Assembly (NCBI RefSeq): GCF_017742245.1
Contig: NZ_JAGHKO010000004.1
Coordinates: forward strand, 1,364,001-1,428,000
DNA: 64,000 nucleotides
Source of the DNA: Niastella soli
GTDB lineage: Bacteria; Bacteroidota; Bacteroidia; Chitinophagales; Chitinophagaceae
Direction of reading: 5' to 3'
Of this stretch, positions 55,012 through 63,584 are shown piece by piece. Both the position numbers and the translations under genes were made by a program. Below the pieces are notes generated by a model that was not told the origin of the DNA, did no database searches, and saw nothing but the letters and a program-made list of their open reading frames with translations. How positions within the stretch are numbered: the stretch's first letter is position 1; each line of letters begins with the position of its first letter.

Positions 55012-56256
55012 GTGGATATTCAAAGTATCAAAAACAGGTTCAACATTATCGGCAACTCGCCGGCATTGAGCTTTGCCTTGCAGGTTGCTGCACAGGTAAG
55101 CAATACCGACCTGACTGTGCTGATAACCGGAGAAAGCGGTGTAGGTAAAGAAGCATTTTCAGTGATCATTCATGCCTTATCGGCCCGTAAACACAACCCG
55201 TTCATTGCTGTAAACTGTGGCGCCATTCCCGAAGGCACCATCGATTCGGAACTGTTCGGCCACGAAAAAGGCTCCTTCACCGGCGCTGTTGATGCACGTA
55301 AAGGGTATTTTGAAACAGTGAACGGAGGTACCATTTTTCTTGATGAAATTGGTGAAATGCCGTTGGGTACGCAGGCCCGCCTGCTGCGGGTGCTGGAAAC
55401 TGGTGAGTTCATTCGGGTTGGTTCTTCCAAAGTGCAAAAAACCGATGTGCGGGTAATTGCCGCCACCAATAAAGACCTGCTCACCTTTACCCAGAATGGC
55501 AAATTCAGAGAGGACCTTTATTACCGGTTAAGCACGGTGCCCATCAGGGTGCCTTCCCTGCGCGACCGGCCTGAAGATATTCCCCTCCTTTTCAGACGAT
55601 TCAGTGTTGACTTTGCAGAACGGTATAAGACAACGCCGGTGCAGCTGGATGATGAGGCCAAAGATGTGTTAATTAATTACCCCTGGCCCGGTAATGTGCG
55701 TGAATTAAAGAATATTGCAGAACAAATTTCCGTGCTGGCCTCCGATAAACTGGTATCATCCAATGAGTTAAAACGGTTCCTCCCCAACCGGGACATGAAC
55801 CGGCTCCCTGTGCTGGCCCATGCAACTGGTAACCCCGTAGCCAATGGGCACGAGTTTGCCAACGAACGCGAAATTTTGTACAAGCTCTTTTTCGATATGA
55901 AGAAGGACGTGACCGAGTTGAAGAAGATGTTTGTAGATATTCTGCAAAACCCGGGTACCAGCGTGCAAAACCAATCGGTATTAAACGAGTTGAAGTCAAA
56001 GGAACTGTTACCTGCGGCCTATGTGCAACCAGTAGTACAGGGCCCGGCCCAACCGGTAATGATCCATCATGACAACGACGATATTCATCATCATGAAGAA
56101 ATAGATGAATCGTTGAACATTATGGACAAAGAAAAAGAACTGATAGAAAAAGCCCTTAAAAAACATAAAGGCAAACGGAAAGATGCGGCCCTTGACCTGG
56201 GTATTAGTGAAAGGACCCTTTACCGTAAACTAAAAGAATATGACATTAAAGAATGA
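55012..56256 (+). CDS. Sigma-54-type AAA+ activator lacking a receiver domain
   Basis: The 414-residue protein starts at a GTG (55012) directly with the AAA+ domain: Walker A GESGVGKE, GSFTGA (a near match to the sigma-54 contact loop GAFTGA) and Walker B GGTIFLDEIGE, then a linker rich in Asp and His (HHDNDDIHHHEE) and a Fis-type helix-turn-helix (DAALDLGISERTLYRKLKEY). With no receiver or sensor domain, activity is probably set by expression level or a partner. Its 3' end overlaps lptE by 17 bp. In Bacteroidota this gene often sits beside lptE and secG, and the coupling suggests a housekeeping or envelope role. Confidence 0.9.
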   Translation: MDIQSIKNRFNIIGNSPALSFALQVAAQVSNTDLTVLITGESGVGKEAFSVIIHALSARKHNPFIAVNCGAIPEGTIDSELFGHEKGSFTGAVDARKGYFETVNGGTIFLDEIGEMPLGTQARLLRVLETGEFIRVGSSKVQKTDVRVIAATNKDLLTFTQNGKFREDLYYRLSTVPIRVPSLRDRPEDIPLLFRRFSVDFAERYKTTPVQLDDEAKDVLINYPWPGNVRELKNIAEQISVLASDKLVSSNELKRFLPNRDMNRLPVLAHATGNPVANGHEFANEREILYKLFFDMKKDVTELKKMFVDILQNPGTSVQNQSVLNELKSKELLPAAYVQPVVQGPAQPVMIHHDNDDIHHHEEIDESLNIMDKEKELIEKALKKHKGKRKDAALDLGISERTLYRKLKEYDIKE

Positions 56257-56830
56257 TAACGCCAAAAGGCAATGGGCAATAGGCAATGGGCAAAAATCCA
56301 TTGTAAAATTGCTTATTGCCTGTTGCCTATTGCCTATTGCCCTTTTATTTGCAGGCTGTTACAGCTTTAAGGATATAGGCTCCATTCCCCCTGAAGTAAA
56401 AACCTTCAAGGTAAATTACATTGAGAACAGGGCCCGGTATGTAAATCCGCAGTTAAGTCCGCAATTAACTGATAAATTACGCCAGAAGATCGTTAGCCAA
56501 ACCAGGTTAAACGGTGTACCAGCCGATGATGTGGCCCATTACGAAATCAATGGTACGGTAACCGGGTATAATGTTACTACATCTGGTATTTCTGGCGGTA
56601 CCGGCGGAACCTCAAATACGCAGCAGGCATCTATACAACGCCTTACAGTAACTGTGCACGTAGTTTTTAAAAACACGCTGGACGCCACAAAGAATTTTGA
56701 AGCCGATGTTTCCCGTAACTTCGACTATGGGGCCAGCCTGTCGTTAACGCAGGCCGAAGCCCAATTAAATGAGACCATCATTAAAAACATGGTGGATGAA
56801 ATTTTCAATCGTATTTTTTCAAACTGGTAA
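56240..56830 (+). CDS. lptE: LptE-like outer-membrane lipoprotein
   Basis: The 196-residue protein has a signal peptide with lipobox LFAGC (Cys40), then the LptE fold opening SFKDIGSIPPEVKTFKVNYI and a core with TDKLRQKIVSQTRLNGV and YEINGTVTGY. LptE plugs the LptD barrel in LPS assembly, and the LptD-like gene is at 9222. The first 35 codons are odd: they consist of a hairpin of GGCAATGGG words (56267-56293) and its inverted partner (56309-56342), so N-region and hydrophobic core (LLIACCLLPIALL) are encoded by a member of the dispersed repeat family. Confidence 0.87.
   Translation: MTLKNDNAKRQWAIGNGQKSIVKLLIACCLLPIALLFAGCYSFKDIGSIPPEVKTFKVNYIENRARYVNPQLSPQLTDKLRQKIVSQTRLNGVPADDVAHYEINGTVTGYNVTTSGISGGTGGTSNTQQASIQRLTVTVHVVFKNTLDATKNFEADVSRNFDYGASLSLTQAEAQLNETIIKNMVDEIFNRIFSNW
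56267..56342. repeat. Word-array hairpin inside the lptE signal-peptide coding region
   Basis: The left arm is AGGCAATGGGCAATAGGC continuing with AATGGGCAA. The right arm is TTGCTTATTGCCTGTTGCC continuing with TATTGCCTATTGCCC, the inverted form of the same words. The loop is about 15 bases. The words are the same as in the intergenic arrays at 8167, 9054 and 58602. Confidence 0.9.
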
Positions 56831-56839
56831 GCTGGTTAC

Positions 56840-58213
56840 ATGCAATATCACATTCAAACACTGGTCAAACACCTTTTCGACAAAGACTCTTTTGAACAGG
56901 TGACTGAGCAGGAACTGAAACAGTTCACTGTCGACTATCCCTATGCTGCCGTAGGGCAATTCCTTTATGCCAAAAAGCTGAAGGAAATAGGTTCCTACAA
57001 TCATAATGAACAGGGCGAGCAAGCTTCCCTTTATTTTCATAATGCATTATGGTTGCGTTGGCAATTGGACCAGAAGGAAGAAATGCCTGCCCTTCCGGTA
57101 CACGCCGAAGAAGCAGCTCAGCAACCAGGGTTCAGAATTGTGGTACAAATGCCAAAAACAGGGGAACTACCAGAAATACCAGTGGAACAAGCACCTGTAT
57201 TCCCAGCTGCCGCTGATGTGCCTGCAGAACCAGCCCTTGCCAGTGCAGGACCTACTTTAGATAAAGAGGAGAAAACCCTGCAGGTGAATGAGAACGGCTC
57301 CCTGATTGAAAAGGAAGCTGCTATTACCCAGGGTGCGCCTGAAGAAACTGCTTCCGCCGTAGCTATTGCAGAAAACAGCCAACTGGCGGAAGAGATCGTA
57401 ACCACCTCAGAAATTGCCCCCAACGCGGTAAGTATTACTGAAGAAGTTATGATGCCCCCTACTACTGTTTCCCAGGAGATTGATAAAGAAGCGGATGAGA
57501 TTGTGCCTGCAGTAGAGGTCACCAATGCAGAGTTAGAAACCGAGACAAAAGAAGATGATATTGTACCGGCCGTTGATGTTACAAAAATAGAAATGGAAGT
57601 TACGGCCGTGGCAGATGACATTGTTCCGGCAATTGAAGTAGCACCAGAAGAGCTGGCCGCTATAGCACCAGTGGCAGCCATTACCACTGCCCCGCCTGAA
57701 ATTGCCATTGAAGAACAATTAGTTGAAGAGAATAATGAAATAATTCCTGCAGCTGAACCTGTAGCCATTACGGCGCAGGCCCCTACCCAACCAGCTGGCT
57801 TTACCACTGCCACTTCGGAAGGGAAAATGTCGGTTGACCCCGATGAACCGGTCTTTGAATCGTACCATACCATCGACTATTTTGCGTCTCAGGGCATAAA
57901 ACTATTGCAGGAAGAACTGAAAGATAAGCTTGGTAAACAATTAAAAAGCTTTACCGAATGGTTGCGGAGCATGAAACGGGTTGGCCCTATTGAGTCCAAC
58001 ACTTCGTTGGACGATATAGCCAACCAAAGTATCCAACGCATTGCCGAGCATTCCAATGAAGAAAAAGAGGTGTTGACCGAGGCCATGGCCGAGGTATGGG
58101 CCAAACAGGGAAATCCTGACAAGGCAATACGGGTTTATGAGAAATTAAGTTTGCTTAATCCCGCCAAAAGCCCTTATTTTGCGAGTCGAATTGAACAATT
58201 AAAAGCACAGTGA
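56840..58213 (+). CDS. Acidic repeat-rich protein with TPR-like C-terminus
   Basis: The 457-residue protein has three regions. An N-terminal helical part covers residues 1-80 (FTVDYPYAAVGQFLYAKKL). A long Ala/Val/Glu/Pro-rich, probably disordered middle (about 85-320) has imperfect repeats of the type DDIVPAVDVT and EIVPAVEVT. The C-terminal helical part (about 330-457) ends in a TPR-like hairpin (EVWAKQGNPDKAIRVYEKLS). No signal peptide is seen. It lies between lptE (10 bp) and secG (2 bp), so all three are probably co-transcribed. Such proteins are conserved at this locus in Bacteroidota but I know no assigned function. Confidence 0.8.
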   Translation: MQYHIQTLVKHLFDKDSFEQVTEQELKQFTVDYPYAAVGQFLYAKKLKEIGSYNHNEQGEQASLYFHNALWLRWQLDQKEEMPALPVHAEEAAQQPGFRIVVQMPKTGELPEIPVEQAPVFPAAADVPAEPALASAGPTLDKEEKTLQVNENGSLIEKEAAITQGAPEETASAVAIAENSQLAEEIVTTSEIAPNAVSITEEVMMPPTTVSQEIDKEADEIVPAVEVTNAELETETKEDDIVPAVDVTKIEMEVTAVADDIVPAIEVAPEELAAIAPVAAITTAPPEIAIEEQLVEENNEIIPAAEPVAITAQAPTQPAGFTTATSEGKMSVDPDEPVFESYHTIDYFASQGIKLLQEELKDKLGKQLKSFTEWLRSMKRVGPIESNTSLDDIANQSIQRIAEHSNEEKEVLTEAMAEVWAKQGNPDKAIRVYEKLSLLNPAKSPYFASRIEQLKAQ

Positions 58214-58214
58214 C

Positions 58215-58544
58215 ATGACCATTTTGTTTCTGGTACTCATAATTATAGCTAGTGTGGCAATCGGATTGTTTATCCTGATCCAAAACCCTAAAGGCGGTGG
58301 CCTGGCTGGCAGCATTGCCGGTTTCAATACCCAATTTATGGGCGTAAAACAAACAACCGATGTACTGGAAAAAGGCACCTGGGTTATGGCGATTGCAATT
58401 GCCCTGTTGTGTTTGTTCTCGGCATTTTTTATCCCCGAGGGTAAAGTAAGCAGCCGTGAACCAGTAAATGCCCGTCCGTCATCAGGAGTTCCTGCTCCTA
58501 ATAGCGGCTCACCTTTACAAAATACACCCGCTCCGGCGAAATAA
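58215..58544 (+). CDS. secG: Preprotein translocase subunit SecG
   Basis: The 109-residue protein has two membrane helices (LFLVLIIIASVAIGLFILIQ and GTWVMAIAIALLCLFSAFF) flanking the conserved loop QNPKGGGLAGSIAG, the SecG signature. The C-terminal 30 residues are Pro/Ser-rich and variable. It starts one base after the stop codon of the upstream gene. Confidence 0.95.
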   Translation: MTILFLVLIIIASVAIGLFILIQNPKGGGLAGSIAGFNTQFMGVKQTTDVLEKGTWVMAIAIALLCLFSAFFIPEGKVSSREPVNARPSSGVPAPNSGSPLQNTPAPAK

Positions 58545-58564
58545 TATATTGTAAAAAATAGCTG

Positions 58565-58600
58565 AACCCTGTCATTTAATGGGCAGGGTTTTTTTATTTT
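58565..58600 (+). terminator. Rho-independent terminator after secG
   Basis: AACCCTG (58565) pairs with CAGGGTT (58584) and is followed by TTTTTATTTT. It is 20 bp after the stop codon and directly before a repeat element. Confidence 0.85.
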
Positions 58601-58601
58601 C

Positions 58602-58805
58602 TATAGGCAATAGGCAATAGTAAGCAGCCGTTTTTGTGAGCGGTGAATGGTGAGTATGCTCGCTATTAGTCGGAAAGCCTGAATTTTCGGGTGCCCACTG
58701 ACCATTCACCATTGACCACTGAGTGGTGAGCAAGCTCGCTATTAGCTGGAAAGCCTGAAATTTCGGGTTCCCACTGACCATTCACCACTGACCACTGACT
58801 ATTAG
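58602..58805. repeat. Dispersed repeat element with an internal 76-bp tandem duplication
   Basis: After ATAGGCAATAGGCAATAG it contains two 73-base copies (58648-58720 and 58724-58796) that differ at 7 positions. Each copy starts with TGGTGAG, has the middle CTCGCTATTAG and AAAGCCTGAA, and ends in an array of CCACTGA/CCATTCA words, the inverse of its start, so each copy can fold back. The rest of the 331-bp gap is the terminator and the short mltG leader. Confidence 0.85.
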
Positions 58806-58875
58806 CATAGTTCTTGCACACCCAGAATGGATAAAGAACAATAGCAATGGATGATAAAAAAATAATCTATATCCC

Positions 58876-59928
58876 ATGTTCAGAAAACTGGTAACAAGCG
58901 TTCTGATTGTTGTAGTACTGGCAGGCGCTTTTGCCGGCTGGCAATTTTTCACAGCCAATACCGCATTTCCCCAAAAATCGAAATACCTCTATATACATAC
59001 GGGCCATGTAACCTGGCCTGAAGTGTTGCAATCATTTCGCGACAGCAACCTGGTAAAAAGCCCCAGTATGCTTGATCTGTTAGCCAACCGGCTTGATGTA
59101 CCGGAAAAGCTGAAAGCAGGCCGCTATGAAATAAAGAACGGCATGAGCCTGATGGACATTACCCGTCTTCTCCGCAATGGCACCCAGGCCCCCGTAAAAC
59201 TCATTATTACCAAGCTACGCACCAAAGAAAACCTGGCAGGTTTCCTGGGCCGTAAAATGGAAATAGACTCCATGGATGTTGTCAATTATTACACGAACGT
59301 TGACACCATGCAACAGTATGGGTTCGATACCAATACGGTCATTGCCATGATCTATCCCAATACCTACACCTATTTTTGGAACGCGCCCCTGCATACCATC
59401 TTCGATAAGTTTTATACCGAATATAAAAATGTATGGACCGAAGAACGCCGCCGGCAGGCACGTAACCAGGGCCTTACCCCTGTTCAGGCATATACGCTGG
59501 CCTCTATTGTAGAAGAAGAGTCAACCATAAAAACCGATAAGGATACAATTGCCAGTATTTACCTGAACCGGTTTAAGAAAGGGATGCGTTTGCAGGCCGA
59601 TCCTACCATTAAGTTTGCCATGAAAGATTTTACCCTGAGACGTATTCATACTAAATACCTCAGCGTTGAATCGCCTTACAATACTTATATGAATGCGGGT
59701 TTGCCACCCGGGCCTATTTGCACCCCATCACTGGCAACACTCGATGCAGTTTTACATTCGCCACAAACGAATTATCTTTATTTTGTAGCCAAAAGTGATT
59801 TCTCAGGACGTCACGTATTTACAGAGACCTTTGATCAGCACGTAAAAGTGGCTAATGAGTTTCGTACAGCATTAACTATAGAACAACAGAAAAGAGCAGC
59901 AAAAGACAGTACAGTAAAGCCAAAATGA
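58876..59928 (+). CDS. mltG: Endolytic peptidoglycan transglycosylase MltG
   Basis: The 350-residue protein has one N-terminal membrane helix (LVTSVLIVVVLAGAFAGWQFF), a LysM-like subdomain and the YceG catalytic domain with LASIVEEESTIKTDKDTIASIYLNR (catalytic Glu) and MRLQADPTIKFAM, closing with YNTYMNAGLPPGPICTPSLA. MltG cuts nascent glycan strands at the inner membrane and sets their length. Its stop overlaps the next start (ATGA). Confidence 0.95.
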   Translation: MFRKLVTSVLIVVVLAGAFAGWQFFTANTAFPQKSKYLYIHTGHVTWPEVLQSFRDSNLVKSPSMLDLLANRLDVPEKLKAGRYEIKNGMSLMDITRLLRNGTQAPVKLIITKLRTKENLAGFLGRKMEIDSMDVVNYYTNVDTMQQYGFDTNTVIAMIYPNTYTYFWNAPLHTIFDKFYTEYKNVWTEERRRQARNQGLTPVQAYTLASIVEEESTIKTDKDTIASIYLNRFKKGMRLQADPTIKFAMKDFTLRRIHTKYLSVESPYNTYMNAGLPPGPICTPSLATLDAVLHSPQTNYLYFVAKSDFSGRHVFTETFDQHVKVANEFRTALTIEQQKRAAKDSTVKPK

Positions 59929-60902
59929 ACGTGGAACGCATCATATTAAACTCACCCCCTATTCGCTTTTTTGCTGAAAAAAGTAAAAAGGTAATATTAC
60001 CCGGATTTGACGGAGTACCGCTGTTCGATGTAATAAAATTTTTTAAAGAACAGATCCGCCGGGTGGGTTTAACAGAAAGGGCATCGGCCGTTTCCTACAA
60101 CTTTATCATGTCCATTCCGCCCTCCTGCCTGTTCTTATTTACGCTGATACCACAACTGCCTTTTATTCGCAAGGGTCAAATAAAACGGCAACTGCATTCT
60201 ATTATCCGTGATATTATACCGGCAGATACCTATAACAAAGGCATCATCACTTTTGTAGACAGCTTCTTTAAAGAGGACCATATAGCGCTGTTATCATTCG
60301 GTTTCCTGTTGTTGATCTTTTTTGCATCCAATGGGATGATGGGTCTGATGCGTTCTTTCAACAAGAACTATATTGGGTTTGAAAAACGCACGGGATTGAA
60401 TACCCGCATGGTGGCCATCAAGCTCACCGTGATCATTATGGGGCTCATATTGGCGTGCCTGCTGCTATTGATTGCGCAAAATGCAGTCTTGAAACTGATA
60501 GGTATTAAAAGCACTTTTGTACTTCAGGTTATTAGTATAGCAAGGTGGCTGTTTATAGTTGCCCTGATATTTTATGCCATTGCATTTATTTATAAATATG
60601 CCCCGGCCATACAAAAACGCTGGAAGCTTTTATCACCAGGGGCCATACTGGCCACCTTTTTAAGCATTCTCACCACCCTGGGTTTTTCCATTTTTGTAAA
60701 CAACTTCGGCAAATACAATGCCCTGTATGGGTCAATCGGTACCATCATAGTATTGATGATCATCATTTATATAAATTCGCTCGTATTGCTCATTGGGTAT
60801 GAATTAAATGTAAGTATCCACTCTATTAAGGCCATGGCCGATGAACGGCAAAAACAGCAACAAAATATAAATGAGGACCTCATTTTTCGCGATCGCGTAT
60901 AA
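59925..60902 (+). CDS. YihY/BrkB-family membrane protein
   Basis: The 325-residue protein has about six membrane helices. The family pattern is present: VGLTERASAVSYNFIMSIPPS near the N-terminus, a central FFASNGMMGLMRSFNKNY, and YNALYGSIGTIIVLMIIIYINSLVLLIGYELN near the end. The family was once called ribonuclease BN; that activity is not supported, and transport or envelope roles remain open. It is translationally coupled to mltG. Confidence 0.92.
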   Translation: MNVERIILNSPPIRFFAEKSKKVILPGFDGVPLFDVIKFFKEQIRRVGLTERASAVSYNFIMSIPPSCLFLFTLIPQLPFIRKGQIKRQLHSIIRDIIPADTYNKGIITFVDSFFKEDHIALLSFGFLLLIFFASNGMMGLMRSFNKNYIGFEKRTGLNTRMVAIKLTVIIMGLILACLLLLIAQNAVLKLIGIKSTFVLQVISIARWLFIVALIFYAIAFIYKYAPAIQKRWKLLSPGAILATFLSILTTLGFSIFVNNFGKYNALYGSIGTIIVLMIIIYINSLVLLIGYELNVSIHSIKAMADERQKQQQNINEDLIFRDRV

Positions 60903-61054
60903 CAATAGTTAATGGATCACATTATAATTATTCTCCATTTTAAGAAAATTTTAAAGTTGTACAGCAGATTTAACTAGGTAAAACCAGCATTTTTTAGTAA
61001 ACTTTGCATAGCTGTTTGTCATAGAATCTGCTACAATGAAAGCTCCGCAATAAA

Positions 61055-61086
61055 ATTTTCATGACTAGCTACAGTACCATGAAAAT
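61055..61086. promoter_or_regulatory. Inverted repeat upstream of the redoxin gene
   Basis: ATTTTCATG (61055-61063) and CATGAAAAT (61078-61086) are exact inverse copies 14 bases apart, 44 bp before the start codon. This could be a regulator site. Confidence 0.45.
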
Positions 61087-61129
61087 CTTATTAGGCAATT
61101 CCCCCGCCCTGTTATAACACCATAAATAA

Positions 61130-61741
61130 ATGTCAATGAAAAAAACTATTTACGGCTTATTGCTGTTGCCTGCAATGGTTTTGTTTGCATTTACTATGAA
61201 AGACCCATTGCCATTGGGTTCAGGCATTCCGAAATCAGTCAATAAGTTAAAAGACATTTCCGGTAAAGAGGTGACATTAAAAAACGCCATGAAGGAGAAC
61301 GGCTTGCTGGTAATGTTTAGTTGTAACACCTGCCCTGTGGTTATCAATAATCAGGCCCGTACCAAGGAAATCTGTATATATGCGACTAGCAAAAACATTG
61401 GTGTGGTTTTGTTGAATTCTAATGAAGCTAACCGAAAAAGTTCTGAATCATTGACCGCCATGCAGGAATATGCGAAAGGGCAGGATTACAGCTGGTATTA
61501 TGCCGAAGATAAGAACAATGAGCTGGCCGATGCATTTGGAGCCTCCCGTACACCAGAATGTTTTCTTTTCGATAAAGAAGGAAAACTAGTATATCATGGC
61601 GCTATTGACGACAGTCCATCAGATGCCGCCAGTATAAACCGCCATCACTTAAAAGAAGCGATGATTGAGGTGCTGTCCGGGAAGGAAGTATCGGTAAAAC
61701 AATCGAGATCGGTTGGTTGTAGTATTAAGAGAATCTCTTAA
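61130..61741 (+). CDS. Exported thioredoxin-fold (AhpC/TSA-like redoxin) protein
   Basis: The 203-residue protein has a signal peptide (MSMKKTIYGLLLLPAMVLFAF) and a redoxin domain with the CxxC in MFSCNTCPVVI, ending in FGASRTPECFLFDKEGKLVYHG, where the TPE replaces the usual cis-Pro loop. This is the subfamily in which a peroxiredoxin-like domain carries Cys-x-x-Cys, often annotated as thioredoxin family protein. The physiological partner is unknown. A second ATG lies two codons inside. Confidence 0.85.
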   Translation: MSMKKTIYGLLLLPAMVLFAFTMKDPLPLGSGIPKSVNKLKDISGKEVTLKNAMKENGLLVMFSCNTCPVVINNQARTKEICIYATSKNIGVVLLNSNEANRKSSESLTAMQEYAKGQDYSWYYAEDKNNELADAFGASRTPECFLFDKEGKLVYHGAIDDSPSDAASINRHHLKEAMIEVLSGKEVSVKQSRSVGCSIKRIS

Positions 61742-61772
61742 CACCAATAAGTCCCGTTTTTAAAATCTGTAC

Positions 61773-61807
61773 AATCCCCTGTCCCGGCCGAGCCGGGATG
61801 GGGGATT
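61773..61807 (+). terminator. Strong hairpin after the redoxin gene
   Basis: AATCCCC/GGGGATT encloses TCCCGG/CCGGGA with a TG-TG internal loop. The following CACATTTT is only weakly T-rich, so termination is plausible but not certain. Confidence 0.5.
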
Positions 61808-61819
61808 CACATTTTGGTC

Positions 61820-62095
61820 AGTGGTGAGTTGTGAAACGGCAATCGTGAATCGCCGACAAGTCGGGGCTGGCTGGCAATCGGTTCTTGAAATTGGTGCCTC
61901 ACTTAATCGTGAAACGGGAAACGAGAAATTAAATCAGGGCATCTCACTACGTTCGATGTAAAAGCATCTTCGCTGTGCTCAGGTATGTTTTCACGATTAT
62001 TGAAACTAATAACGGCGTTGCGCCGCCTGAAATCCTCTACCTTCTGCCTCGCCCGCCGAAGCTTTAGCTAGGAGGGTCGTCTGCCCTTCAGTCAA
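61820..62095 (+). repeat. Long dispersed repeat element carrying the 28-bp core
   Basis: It starts with GTGGTGAGTTGTGAAACGGC, continues with a second arm (GTGAAACGGGAAACGAGAAA at about 61910), and has the core at 62000-62027 (TTGAAACTAATAACGGCGTT then GCGCCGCC) followed by TCTACCTTCTGCC. It is the largest copy in the window and fills half of the 524-bp gap; the rest (62096-62265) is an AT-rich leader of the DUF4142 gene with no gene seen. Confidence 0.8.
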
Positions 62096-62265
62096 TGTTG
62101 TACATTTTACATAAACATCTCTCTTGTTGACATTACTCCCCACAACAACCTATATACTTCATTATATTGCCATTACACAAGTGAACCCGGACAAGGCATA
62201 AAAAATGCTGCATATACCTTAACCTCTACTCCCGCTACTTATAAAAAACACAAAAAAAAGTACAG

Positions 62266-62889
62266 ATGAAAAAATCAATTGTTTATTCATTTACAGTATG
62301 CGCTATGGTCTCTCTATTTGCCTGTCAGGGTCCGTCATCTAATAACGGTACCAAAACCGATTCAACGGGCATTAATGAGGCGCCACCTAATAACTCAGAT
62401 GTTAATCGTGATGTGAACAATATGCCGGATTCATCAAAAATGGCGCAGACTACCGTTGATGATAAAACCCACACTTTTATGAATGATGCAGCCGTTGGTG
62501 GCATGACCGAAGTTGCAGTGAGTAAACTGGCAAATGACCGCGCCTTTAATCCACGGGTAAAGCATTTCGCAGAAATGATGGTACACGATCACGGCGCTAC
62601 CAATGATGAATTGAAATCAATTGCCCGTGGTAAGAACGTAAACCTGCCCGCTGAATTGGGTGGCAAAAATGAAGATCATGTAAAAGACCTTAGCAGCAAG
62701 CAAGGTGCTGACTTCGATAAAGCTTACATGAAAATGATGGTAAGCGACCATAAAGATGTGATAGATGCATTTGAGAAAGTAGCAAAGGATGGAACAGATC
62801 CTGATATAAAAACATTTGCATCGCAAAAACTCCCAACACTTAGAATGCACCTCGATTCAGCACAAGCAATCTATAAAATGTTGAAATAG
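62266..62889 (+). CDS. DUF4142 ferritin-like lipoprotein
   Basis: The 207-residue protein has a lipoprotein signal (VSLFACQG, Cys20), a Ser/Asn/Asp/Thr-rich linker (about 21-70), and a DUF4142 four-helix domain (FMNDAAVGGMTEVAVSKLA, FAEMMVHDHGATNDELKSIA, KMMVSDHKDVIDAFEKVA). The His/Glu/Asp pattern resembles ferritin-like helices, but metal binding is not proven for the family. Such proteins are common, multi-copy and stress-linked in Bacteroidota. Confidence 0.9.
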   Translation: MKKSIVYSFTVCAMVSLFACQGPSSNNGTKTDSTGINEAPPNNSDVNRDVNNMPDSSKMAQTTVDDKTHTFMNDAAVGGMTEVAVSKLANDRAFNPRVKHFAEMMVHDHGATNDELKSIARGKNVNLPAELGGKNEDHVKDLSSKQGADFDKAYMKMMVSDHKDVIDAFEKVAKDGTDPDIKTFASQKLPTLRMHLDSAQAIYKMLK

Positions 62890-62914
62890 TTATCCGGAAT
62901 TGAGTGCTGGAGAA

Positions 62915-63062
62915 AAAATGAAGTAGGAAGTAAGAAGTACGATGTATGAAAATACCGACTCTTCTCACCTCCTACTTCTTCTCTTATCTCTTACCTCCTA
63001 TTTCTTACTTCTTACCTCTTACTTCCTACCTCTTACTTCCTACCTCTTACCTCCTACTTCTT
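62915..63062. repeat. Dispersed repeat of GAAGTAG/TTACCTC words
   Basis: The left arm is GAAGTAGGAAGTAAGAAGTA (62919-62939), then a short middle, then a long right arm of CTCCTACTT/CTTACCTC/CTTACTTC words to 63062. The right arm contains the TAG stop of the convergent thioredoxin gene (63054-63056, minus strand). Confidence 0.8.
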
Positions 63063-63542
63063 CAACCCAACCAATCTGCCTACTTCCAAATCAATTTGTC
63101 TGTCTGTCATGGGGCGGCCAAAGAATTTTCTATAACCGGTTTTGGGATCTACATACAAGGTAGAAGGCAGGGTGCCATCCCACTTGGGATCGATCTTCGG
63201 ACAAAAATAATCGGCATTGGTTTCGTTCAGCCAGAAGAATGTAGCTTCGAAATGTTTTTTCTTAATGAGATCGATGATCTTATTAGGATAACTGCTGGCA
63301 AAATCACAGCTTACCAGTAACAGTTCCACTTTTTGTTCACCGTATTTCTTTATTGCTTCCATGAAGTAAGGTATTTCCTCAATACAGGGCGCACACCAGG
63401 TAGCCCAGCAATTCAACACAATAGGGTGATCGCTGTTTTTGATATACTCCTCCACTTCGGTGACCTTTACTTTTTTAATCGTTTGGGAGAATGCAAATGA
63501 AGCAATCGACAATAAACAGACTGTAATTAGTACGTGTTTCAT
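63054..63542 (-). CDS. TlpA/ResA-like thioredoxin, exported
   Basis: The 162-residue protein has a signal peptide (MKHVLITVCLLSIASFAFSQ), the active site WATWCAPC and a cis-Pro region WDGTLPSTLYVD. It probably reduces disulfides in the periplasm, for instance in cytochrome maturation; the partner is not known. The last residues (KK) and the stop are encoded by the repeat array. Confidence 0.92.
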   Translation of the reverse strand: MKHVLITVCLLSIASFAFSQTIKKVKVTEVEEYIKNSDHPIVLNCWATWCAPCIEEIPYFMEAIKKYGEQKVELLLVSCDFASSYPNKIIDLIKKKHFEATFFWLNETNADYFCPKIDPKWDGTLPSTLYVDPKTGYRKFFGRPMTDRQIDLEVGRLVGLKK

Positions 63543-63584
63543 TTGTGATATTTTGGATCAAATACAAGTTTGTTATTGAGTTAG

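Noticed and set aside
62942-63320. Two Leu/Ser/Tyr/Thr-rich open frames on the plus strand
   Set aside because: They are translations of the TTACTTCC word array and of the antisense strand of the TlpA-like gene; composition and position give no support for coding.
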